From IMG/VR virus record IMGVR_UViG_3300044620_001899, positions 1-38,669 of that record: DNA of 38,669 bases. One strand, written 5' to 3'. Origin of the DNA: a virus. The translations under genes were made by a program, and so were the position numbers. Each line of letters opens with the position of its first letter. The stretch's first letter is position 1. This document shows positions 31,773 to 38,669 of the stretch, piece by piece. The notes beneath the pieces were generated by a model, which ran no database searches, was not told the origin of the DNA, and saw nothing but the letters and a program-made list of their open reading frames with translations.

Positions 31773-32246
31773 TTTCTGAGTAGGAAGTTCCCAAGTTTCT
31801 TCAATCTCAGCCTGCTCATAGCGGACCAATTCGCCCTGAGCAATTCTATCACCATGATAAATCTTCATGATCTCGTCTGAAGTATTCAGAACGATGATTT
31901 GAGTTTCATTGACGTAATCTTCGTCAATTACTCCTTCACAATTTGCCAAGACCAAACCATACTTCAGTGCCATACCAGATCTTGGATGAAGTCTTATTGA
32001 ATATCCTTCTGGAATATCAAAGATCAATCCAGTTGGAATAAGAGCCCTTTCCTGCGGTACAATGGTGATGTAATTTTTACCATTTGCCCCATCATGCTGA
32101 ATATCATAATCTCTTTGGGTCTTGCCTGACCAGATTCTTACAGTTGAAGCGGCTGGAAGATAAGCAGATAGATCAAAGCAGGCTGCTCTGCGAGTTTGAT
32201 AATTTGGAATCTGTGCGTCCGGAAAGATCTTATATACTTTTAGCAT
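31731..32246 (-). CDS. dut: dUTP diphosphatase
   Basis: 171 residues with all five trimeric dUTPase motifs: AACFDLSAY (21-29), PRSGMA (88-93), GVIDEDYVNE (105-114), GDRIAQGEL (132-140) and RVGGFGSTG (161-169). It removes dUTP and supplies dUMP to ThyX. A sigma70-like promoter lies 6 nt before the ATG, so the message should be leaderless and early, although neighbours on both sides are late genes. Confidence 0.95.
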   Translation of the reverse strand: MLKVYKIFPDAQIPNYQTRRAACFDLSAYLPAASTVRIWSGKTQRDYDIQHDGANGKNYITIVPQERALIPTGLIFDIPEGYSIRLHPRSGMALKYGLVLANCEGVIDEDYVNETQIIVLNTSDEIMKIYHGDRIAQGELVRYEQAEIEETWELPTQKSNRVGGFGSTGRF

Positions 32247-32252
32247 TTACAT

Positions 32253-32280
32253 ATTATATCATACTTCTTCAGATTGTCCA
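32253..32280 (-). promoter_or_regulatory. Sigma70-like promoter of dUTPase, leaderless
   Basis: TGGACA (32280-32275), 16-nt spacer ending in TGA (extended -10), TATAAT (32258-32253), 6 nt to the ATG at 32246. Confidence 0.8.
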
Positions 32281-32453
32281 GTTTGTTGTTCTGTAAATCT
32301 TGGATTGGCATTTTCATCATACAACGCACCGATGGAACACCACTCACCATCTTGGAGTTGTACAATATTTTTACCAACAAAGATATCTCCTTGGCCATCC
32401 CAAATTACGATATTTTCTACTAAATTATTTGCGTCAATTAAAGCCCATCTCAT
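32259..32453 (-). CDS. Small conserved tail-region protein
   Basis: 64 residues: MRWALIDANNLVENIVIWDGQG...VQLQDGEWCSIGALYDENANPRF. This pattern is common beside tail fibre genes of marine phages; function unknown. It is the last gene of the adhesin block, 12 nt after the first glycine-rich gene. Confidence 0.75.
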   Translation of the reverse strand: MRWALIDANNLVENIVIWDGQGDIFVGKNIVQLQDGEWCSIGALYDENANPRFTEQQTGQSEEV

Positions 32454-32465
32454 AATTTTCTCCTT

Positions 32466-33395
32466 TTATTTGTAACAAAATATTGCGACATAACCATTTC
32501 CACCACGACCACCTGCACCAGAGTTAAATCCGCTAAAAGAAGCACCGCCGCCTCCTCCACCGCCACCTCTCCAACCACTTCCACCGTTTGTTGCTGCTTG
32601 TGTGGTTCCGGCTCCACCACCAGCACCGCCAATTCCTCCAGTGTATTTACCAAAAACAAAAATACCAGTTCCGTCTAAATCCGTAGATTGTGCTGCGTTT
32701 GATGAATTTCCTGTTCTTAAAATTGCTCCTAAAGCATAATCTGTATTACATACAACTAAACCTGAACCCAGAATAATGCTGCCTCCTCCGGGCGAAACAG
32801 TACCGAGGCCAGAAAATCCCGATCCTCCAGCCCCACCTTTTTGCCAAAAAAAAGAATATGTAGCATTGCTTCCACTTGTTAACGAAGTACCACTACCACC
32901 AGCACCCGCATTATTCGAAATAAATCCATTAAACATAGGTGAGCGACCAGCACCAGGGATACCGCCAACGGTGGTCCCGGCACCGCCTCCGGCGCCACCT
33001 GCAGCATATAATAAAAATCCAACTTTACCGGATAATGTTAATGTAGTTGCGCTTCCACCGATACCAGCTCCTCCATTTGTATTGTCAACTGTTCTTGCGA
33101 TAGCGCCATTCCCGCCAGCACCTATTGCTATTTCTAAAACTTTACCATCTAATTGCTCTCTCAAAAAAGTATGAACCATTGACGAACCCGATCCCCCTCC
33201 ACCACCACCAAAGCAAGTTTGAGCGGTTGTGGCTCTTCTTCTTCCGGAACCACCTCCACCACCAGCACCAATAGCAATAACTTGTATTAGTTTAGTTCCA
33301 TCTGGAATTGAGTAAGAACCACTGACATCAAATTCCTTGATGTCAATTAAGTTTGGATCAGTAATATTTGGAAAAGCAAAAATTCCTTGATTCAT
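32466..33395 (-). CDS. Glycine-rich adhesin-like protein 1
   Basis: 309 residues starting MNQGIFAF, with a conserved N-terminal EFDVSGSYSIPDGTK strand pair, then many poly-Gly runs separated by aromatic or polar loops, and a conserved end (GGxGGNGYVAIFCYK). Gly-rich segments of this kind form polyglycine type II bundles in the T-even-like adhesin gp38, which binds host receptors at the fibre tip. One of three tandem paralogues following the long tail fibre. Receptor binding is inference. Confidence 0.75.
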   Translation of the reverse strand: MNQGIFAFPNITDPNLIDIKEFDVSGSYSIPDGTKLIQVIAIGAGGGGGSGRRRATTAQTCFGGGGGGSGSSMVHTFLREQLDGKVLEIAIGAGGNGAIARTVDNTNGGAGIGGSATTLTLSGKVGFLLYAAGGAGGGAGTTVGGIPGAGRSPMFNGFISNNAGAGGSGTSLTSGSNATYSFFWQKGGAGGSGFSGLGTVSPGGGSIILGSGLVVCNTDYALGAILRTGNSSNAAQSTDLDGTGIFVFGKYTGGIGGAGGGAGTTQAATNGGSGWRGGGGGGGGASFSGFNSGAGGRGGNGYVAIFCYK

Positions 33396-33398
33396 GAT

Positions 33399-34364
33399 TC
33401 ATCCGTATGCGATAAGAACAACATATCCATTTCCGCCCGTACCACCAGCACCACCAGTCAAGCCATTTAAAGAACTTCCACCTCCGCCGCCGCCGCCACC
33501 TCTATATCCGTCTCTTCCAAGTCCACCAGCAGTTGATGCGCCGCCACCGCCGCCAACTCCGCCCATACCCGGAGAATACATTCCGCCTATAGTTCTTCCT
33601 AATGAAATATCACCGCCTCCAGGAGTATTTGGTTGTCCGGGTTGTATTGCATTATTTCCAGCAGTATATCTTGGGCTATAATACGAAGTATAATTACCAC
33701 CCGCAGTAATTGCTCCTCCACTACTTGCTGTATCCGATATATTTAAGCCACCTCCGCCAGCCCCACCGTTTGAAAAATAATTCCATAGGCCATCATTTGT
33801 TGGATTGTTTGTTCCGCCGGGTCCTTGTGGAAAATTTGTAGGAGAACCATCGCCTCCCTTACCGCTAGTTATATTATTTCCAAACCAATAATTTGAACTA
33901 ACTGGCCCACCAATGCCAGCAACTCCAGCAGTTAAACCACCGCCAATACCACCTGCACCACCGGGAATATTCATAAAAGTTCCAAGTGATCCGCTAATTG
34001 TAATTGTGGTAGTTCCTCCCGCAATTCCATTGTTGCCCGCAGTAGAATTTACTGTTTGTTCTCCTCCTCCTCCACCACCAGCCCCAATATTGACATTTAA
34101 AATTGTTCCCGGAGGTGCTATAAAATCAATTGGAAAATCATCACACGCCATTCTTCCCGGACCACCACCTCCACCACCTCTATTACTTGATCCAGAAGGA
34201 TATCTACCACCTCCACCCCCTCCTCCACCTCCACCTATACCAAGCACATAAAGTCTTTTGGCAAAAGTTGGAATTACAAAAGTTCCACTAACATCAAATT
34301 CTTTTACCAAGATCTTGGTGTTATCTAGTATATTATTTGAAAATCCAAAAAATCCTTGATTCAT
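33399..34364 (-). CDS. Glycine-rich adhesin-like protein 2
   Basis: 321 residues, starting MNQGFFGFSNN. Same plan as its neighbours: EFDVSGTFVIPTFAKRLYVLGIGGGG, poly-Gly runs, variable loops and the end GGTGGNGYVVLIAYG. It lies 3 nt after the third paralogue and 3 nt before the first. The loops between Gly runs differ strongly between the paralogues while both ends are conserved. Confidence 0.75.
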   Translation of the reverse strand: MNQGFFGFSNNILDNTKILVKEFDVSGTFVIPTFAKRLYVLGIGGGGGGGGGGRYPSGSSNRGGGGGGPGRMACDDFPIDFIAPPGTILNVNIGAGGGGGGEQTVNSTAGNNGIAGGTTTITISGSLGTFMNIPGGAGGIGGGLTAGVAGIGGPVSSNYWFGNNITSGKGGDGSPTNFPQGPGGTNNPTNDGLWNYFSNGGAGGGGLNISDTASSGGAITAGGNYTSYYSPRYTAGNNAIQPGQPNTPGGGDISLGRTIGGMYSPGMGGVGGGGGASTAGGLGRDGYRGGGGGGGGSSLNGLTGGAGGTGGNGYVVLIAYG

Positions 34365-34367
34365 ATA

Positions 34368-35357
34368 TTATCCGTAGGCAATAATTACACAATACCCGTT
34401 TCCGCCTGAACCACCATTTCCGGCAGTAATACCATTATTTGAACCTCCACCACCACCTCCACCACCACCTCTCCAACCATTTGTTCCATTGTTTGCACTA
34501 GTAGAAGATCCTCCGCCACCACCAACTCCGCCCAAACCGGGAGTATAAGGTCCAGCAACTGTCAATTGCTCTGATTCTTGTGAAGTTGCAGTATTTGTTG
34601 CACCACCAGCTTTAACAGTTGCATTTCTAGCATAATTTGGGTTTGTAATAGCAGATAACGTTGTTGAATTGGGTCCAATAAATCCCAAACCACCAATTGC
34701 TGTAACATTATTAACGCCACCTCCACCTTGTCCTCCAGTTGTAGTAAATTGTTGAACTGGCGTATTTCCTGTAAGAGATATAATACCGTTAGTTCCGGAG
34801 GTTTGATATGTAGTTGGATATGGTGCACCATTAAACATTACTGATTGTCCCGATCCAGCACTTCCGGTACTGTTTGATCCTCCGCCTCCGGAATTCCCTC
34901 CACTAGAATACATCATAAAACCTGGCATACCTGTTGGTGCTATTGTAGAGGCACCACCGGGACTTCCTGCACTACCATTTGTAGAATCTGCAGTTGATCC
35001 TGCTCCTCCGCCTCCGCCAGCACCAATGACAATATTTAAAATTCTACCAGATGTTGCTGGTGTTTGTCCTGCATTTGCCGCTGCTGTTGCTTCTGCTGAA
35101 CCTCCAATTGATTCTACAAAAAAATATCCCAGATTTATTGTACCGCCTGCACCGCCGCCGCCACCATATGCGGCATTTCCGGAACCTATTATATTTCTTC
35201 TTCCCCCGCCCCCTCCGCCACCGCCACCAATTAACATAATAGATAAGCGTTTTGCACCGTTTGGAATTACATAACTTCCACTAGTGTCAAACTCTTTTAC
35301 TTCAATTACTGAAGTGCCATAATTAGAAGCAGGAAATCCATACAAACCATTATTCAT
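34368..35357 (-). CDS. Glycine-rich adhesin-like protein 3
   Basis: 329 residues, starting MNNGLYGFPAS, with EFDTSGSYVIPNGAKRLSIMLIGGGG, poly-Gly runs and the end GGSGGNGYCVIIAYG. First of the three paralogues in transcription order. It overlaps the upstream 137-residue gene by 4 nt. Confidence 0.75.
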   Translation of the reverse strand: MNNGLYGFPASNYGTSVIEVKEFDTSGSYVIPNGAKRLSIMLIGGGGGGGGGRRNIIGSGNAAYGGGGGAGGTINLGYFFVESIGGSAEATAAANAGQTPATSGRILNIVIGAGGGGGAGSTADSTNGSAGSPGGASTIAPTGMPGFMMYSSGGNSGGGGSNSTGSAGSGQSVMFNGAPYPTTYQTSGTNGIISLTGNTPVQQFTTTGGQGGGGVNNVTAIGGLGFIGPNSTTLSAITNPNYARNATVKAGGATNTATSQESEQLTVAGPYTPGLGGVGGGGGSSTSANNGTNGWRGGGGGGGGGSNNGITAGNGGSGGNGYCVIIAYG

Positions 35358-35767
35358 AACAAACCAGATTCAACGATGATATTAAAAGTTTCTGTGTTAT
35401 TTGTAGTTGCGTAAATTTTATTTGCAGTTCCACCCGGCAATATCAAACCTACAAGTTCAGCAACTTCAGTTCTCCATGCGGCTACAGTTGTACTTGGAGT
35501 AACTGCTGGTACAATTTTTTCACAAATTAAACGATCTGTTGTACCGCTATCTAAAGATAGAAAAAATCTTATAACACCAGCAGTAGTTGTTGCTGTTGAT
35601 TGAATTGTAACTCTCATAATTCTCTTACCAACGCCATTGCCTGCTGTTATATTTGGACCAGCAGTAATTTCAACCACATTCGTTGGAGCCGTTCTTGATG
35701 TATCTGCTGTTGTGACCTGTGCATATTCTAAAATTGGTTGTGCAGTAAATTGTGCTGTTGTTGCCAT
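35354..35767 (-). CDS. Virion-type protein of unknown function
   Basis: 137 residues starting MATTAQFTAQPILEYAQVTTAD, Thr/Ala/Val-rich and beta-structured, with KRIMRVTIQSTATTTAGVIRFFLSLD. Similar proteins lie beside tail fibre genes in marine phages. AAGGAAAT before the ATG and a late promoter at 35783-35790 provide a normal leader. Confidence 0.75.
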   Translation of the reverse strand: MATTAQFTAQPILEYAQVTTADTSRTAPTNVVEITAGPNITAGNGVGKRIMRVTIQSTATTTAGVIRFFLSLDSGTTDRLICEKIVPAVTPSTTVAAWRTEVAELVGLILPGGTANKIYATTNNTETFNIIVESGLL

Positions 35768-35782
35768 AATAATTTCCTTATA

Positions 35783-35790
35783 TATTTATT
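35783..35790 (-). promoter_or_regulatory. T4-type late promoter (AATAAATA)
   Basis: 15 nt before the ATG at 35767, leaving room for an AAGGA binding site. It overlaps the stop codon of the tail fibre gene. Confidence 0.6.
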
Positions 35791-38669
35791 ATACGATTCC
35801 CATGTTAAAAAGCATAAAATTAATTGCTGGTAATATAACATCTCCTGTAAGTCCCTGTACAGAAGTTACAGATCCTCCTCCCGCTGGAGTTGCCCAAGTA
35901 ATTCCGCTCCCAGTAGAAGTTAAAACTTGATTATTAGAACCTTGTGTTCCATTTATCAATAAAGTATTCGTAAGATTTACAGGTCCACTAAAAGTTGCAC
36001 CTGAAGCACTGATTCCCGCAGTGAATCTTGTGAGTGCGCTAAAGGTTCCTCCTGCGCTGCTAATTCCTGCACTCGCAAAAATATTTGTTCCGAAGATATT
36101 TACTGAATATAAATTGGTAATGTTTTCAATAAGATAAAAATTATTAATATTGCTCCCGTTTCCATGCAAAGTCCCTTCAGGAGCGCTATAATAAATATAT
36201 GCACCAGTGTCAATTGTATATGGATCGCCTATTTCTATTATACCGTAAGGATTTGCCAACTGAAGTTGGTAGGTGGGATCTCTCAAATATATGAGAGTGC
36301 TATTGTTGTTTCCACTATAATCACCAATTGAAACTCTGGCATTGGATGTGTCTTCAAGATACAATTGCGTGTCGGACACGATAGATGTAACATTCAGAGT
36401 ATTTGCGGAGTTTATAGTAACATTTGAATTAAATGTGATACCACCAGCAGCAGAGATACCTGCATTGAACGATGTATTACTATTAAAAGTTGAAGTGGCA
36501 TTAGATATAAATCCACCACTATTTGGAATAACAACGTTTGCTCCGGCAACTCCGCCTAAAGTAACTCCACCCAAAATTGAAACTCTACTTAAACTGTTTG
36601 CGCTACCAATATTAATAGTAGAATTAGCACCCCCAGAAATATTTGTTCCTAAATTTATATTTTTAGAACCACTAAAAGTTGTTGCAGTTCCAATATTTAA
36701 AGTAAATCCAGAAGACTGTGTATTTAAAATATCAAGTGTTGTGGCGTTTGCATTAAACAATGAAGCAGAAGTCGAAGTGGTAGTGATGTCTCCACCATTC
36801 ACTGCAATATCACCACTAAAAGTTGCACCAGCAGCACTAATCCCCGCAGTGAATCTTGTGAGTGCGCTGAAAGTTCCTCCCGCTGAACTTATACCAGCAT
36901 TGAAGTTTGCCAAAGAACTAAAGGTATTTGTTCCTGTAAAAGTTTGAGTACCTGAAAGACCTGCGAGGGTTGTTGTGTAATTTGGAAGTGTTACAGTTGT
37001 TGTTACTAAAGTGGCTGGATTAAACTGCAATGTCTGTGGGGCATTGGTCATATCAGATACAATAATACCAACACCCGGCTCTAATTTAAACCCACTGGCA
37101 CTTCCAATTATTTCTAAAAATGCACCACCGGCATCTATAGTTTGAGAAGCACTAAAATTATTATCTACGTTAGTTTTAGCAACATTCGTAATTGCACCAG
37201 TAGAACCATTTACACTCAGTACTCCAGTATTCGAAACCGTCAGAGTGTTTCCGGAGACAGACAGACCGATTCCAGAGCCATTAGTGATACCGACAGCACC
37301 AGTGATACCACGAACACTATTAACAATATTTGGGGCAGATATATTTCCACTAAAAGTTGCACCAGAAGCACTAATTCCCGCATTAAAGTTTGTCAGGGCA
37401 TTAAATGTCTTTGTTCCACCAAATGTTTGAGTTCCAGAAAGACCTGCAAGAGTTGTTGTAATATTCGGTAGAGTTACAACTTGACCTTGAGGATTAAAAT
37501 CAAGAGTTGATTGATTTAATCCATTTCTCCATATAATATCATTAGCAACCGGATCAATCGTAACGCCCGCGCTATTTAAAGTGTCATCAATGCCAAATAC
37601 TGCTCCAGATGCAGAAATTGTTTGTGGGGCACTAAAATTATTATTAACATTTGTTCTAGCAACATTCGTAATTGCGCCAGTAGACCCATCAATACTCAAC
37701 ACACCAGTATTTGAAACAGTCAGGGTGTTTCCGGAGACAGACAGACCTATTCCAGAGCCATTAGTGATACCGACAGCACCAGTGAGACCGCGCAGAGAAC
37801 TTACAAGCGGTAAACTTGTAACGCTTAAATTTTCCCATCCAGTAACACCATCAACGTAAGTCAATACTTGGTAATTCTGTGGAGATGTTATAATAACATC
37901 AGTCAAGTCATCCAATGTTAGAGATACAGATCCTCCACCACTTGTGGTGCTTCTAAAGTTTCCTGCTTGCAATATAAGTGCATCAGAAGTATTTGTAAGA
38001 TCGGTGGCACCGCTTTTTACCAACAAATAAGCAACAAATATTGCATTTGTTTTTGTATTTTCAATTTCTGTAAAGTTTTCAAAGTTTATATTTGCAGCAG
38101 CATCTGCCAAACTTGTATATTCTCCACGACCATAATAGACTCCCAGAAGAGTTGGCGTGTTTGGATAATAGAATATTCTTTGAATGGTATATTTTCCACC
38201 AGGAACCGTTGCCAAGGTTCCTGTACCATCATCATATTTTGTTGGATCTATTGCAGTTTGGTTTGGAACTGTTATAAAAGTTCCTGCTGTTGCTCCACGG
38301 TAGTAACGATAAAAAATACAATCTGTTTGGGCTGGATCCGATACAACGCTTGGATTGTCGGTATCATTGATCCAGTTTCTTCCAAGACTAAATGCCGTTC
38401 CTGAAGTCCTGTTAAGTTTTAAATTTGCACCATTTGGTGAAATGGTGTGTCCAGAGACTTTAATTGGACCGAAAGAACGAATGAACTGCTCGTATTGCTT
38501 ATCTGTTGCGTATGCAACGTTTGGATTTGTTCTTGCAAGATTGATGAATGTTCTTGAAGGGTGTACGAGCTGGCCAATAATAATAGTTTCTTCTAACTGT
38601 TCGTCAGTGTAGTAAGTTGGTCTCTGCTGGATAATACCAGCAGAGTCCACATAAATCCAAGTAGTATCA
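35789..38669 (-). CDS. Long tail fibre protein, 5' end outside the window
   Basis: At least 959 residues. The frame stays open to the window edge: the GTG at 38650 is preceded in frame by DTTWIY, so it is a normal valine codon and the real start lies outside. The N-terminal part (about 1-250 of the visible sequence) has DSAGIIQQRPTYYTDEQ, typical of phage fibre N-terminal regions. Then come modules with GLTGAVGITNGSGIGLSVSGNTL and many short blocks of the type FNAGISASGATFSG, which should form a long beta-helical shaft. The C-terminus repeats the start of the module (SVQGLTGDVILP). No chaperone domain is seen. The three glycine-rich proteins encoded downstream may form its tip. Confidence 0.85.
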   Translation of the reverse strand, partial: DTTWIYVDSAGIIQQRPTYYTDEQLEETIIIGQLVHPSRTFINLARTNPNVAYATDKQYEQFIRSFGPIKVSGHTISPNGANLKLNRTSGTAFSLGRNWINDTDNPSVVSDPAQTDCIFYRYYRGATAGTFITVPNQTAIDPTKYDDGTGTLATVPGGKYTIQRIFYYPNTPTLLGVYYGRGEYTSLADAAANINFENFTEIENTKTNAIFVAYLLVKSGATDLTNTSDALILQAGNFRSTTSGGGSVSLTLDDLTDVIITSPQNYQVLTYVDGVTGWENLSVTSLPLVSSLRGLTGAVGITNGSGIGLSVSGNTLTVSNTGVLSIDGSTGAITNVARTNVNNNFSAPQTISASGAVFGIDDTLNSAGVTIDPVANDIIWRNGLNQSTLDFNPQGQVVTLPNITTTLAGLSGTQTFGGTKTFNALTNFNAGISASGATFSGNISAPNIVNSVRGITGAVGITNGSGIGLSVSGNTLTVSNTGVLSVNGSTGAITNVAKTNVDNNFSASQTIDAGGAFLEIIGSASGFKLEPGVGIIVSDMTNAPQTLQFNPATLVTTTVTLPNYTTTLAGLSGTQTFTGTNTFSSLANFNAGISSAGGTFSALTRFTAGISAAGATFSGDIAVNGGDITTTSTSASLFNANATTLDILNTQSSGFTLNIGTATTFSGSKNINLGTNISGGANSTINIGSANSLSRVSILGGVTLGGVAGANVVIPNSGGFISNATSTFNSNTSFNAGISAAGGITFNSNVTINSANTLNVTSIVSDTQLYLEDTSNARVSIGDYSGNNNSTLIYLRDPTYQLQLANPYGIIEIGDPYTIDTGAYIYYSAPEGTLHGNGSNINNFYLIENITNLYSVNIFGTNIFASAGISSAGGTFSALTRFTAGISASGATFSGPVNLTNTLLINGTQGSNNQVLTSTGSGITWATPAGGGSVTSVQGLTGDVILPAINFMLFNMGIV
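37184..37306. repeat. Tail fibre module repeat, copy 2
   Basis: Nearly identical to 37667-37789, offset 483 bp (161 codons), in frame. It encodes GAVGITNGSGIGLSVSGNTLTVSNTG and flanks. Confidence 0.85.
37667..37789. repeat. Tail fibre module repeat, copy 1
   Basis: Counterpart of 37184-37306. The shared core GTGTTTCCGGAGACAGACAG is identical in both copies. Confidence 0.85.

Noticed and set aside
32776-35274. Proline-rich plus-strand open frames
   Set aside because: Antisense shadows of the poly-Gly genes; GGN codons read as Pro-rich on the other strand.

Overview
The window is part of a tailed double-stranded DNA phage genome, most like the T4-related marine and aquatic myoviruses. The evidence is a T4-style replication set (family B polymerase, UvsX recombinase, DnaB-type helicase, TOPRIM primase), nucleotide genes (ThyX, B12-type ribonucleotide reductase, dUTPase), T4-type late promoter octamers close to TATAAATA, tail fibre and glycine-rich adhesin genes, a lysis block and viral tRNA/tmRNA genes. 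The DNA is AT-rich by eye. Two lipoproteins and a likely spanin imply a Gram-negative host. A circularly permuted tmRNA gene is known to me from alphaproteobacteria, some betaproteobacteria and some cyanobacteria, so one of these is a plausible host source; this is inference.

Layout. 1-1180 (minus strand): part of a permuted tmRNA, a conserved phage protein, tRNA-Tyr and a structured leader RNA of unknown type, all read from a promoter at 1123-1150. 1188-2645 (+): five small unknown genes. 2642-7120 (-): four unknown, probably virion, proteins. 7170-8491 (+): small early genes with tRNA-Gly and an Rmf/CrpP-like protein. 8506-17854 (-): a long run of unknown late proteins, including one with an HNH-like tail and one with phage Lys/Arg/Cys-rich modules, plus a PD-(D/E)XK exonuclease. 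17895-18989 (+): HNH endonuclease, FmdB-like zinc ribbon and an unknown protein. 18940-20307 (-): RuvC-like resolvase and a lipoprotein trypsin-like protease. 20369-30395 (-): replication and nucleotide operons. 30468-31772 (+): GAF-like membrane protein, holin and candidate u-spanin. 31731-38669 (-): dUTPase, then a host-recognition block with three glycine-rich paralogues and a long tail fibre that runs off the right edge.

The most striking feature is promoter architecture. Eight sigma70-like promoters have the -10 hexamer only 6-8 nt before an ATG, which predicts leaderless early mRNAs. Many late promoters (xATAAATA or CTAAATA) sit 5-10 nt before an ATG and so also predict leaderless or nearly leaderless transcripts. 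Promoters are packed back to back in divergent regions, and several late promoter cores contain the stop codon of the gene upstream. Strand-switch regions are very short or overlap. No gene-free stretch longer than 300 bases was found.
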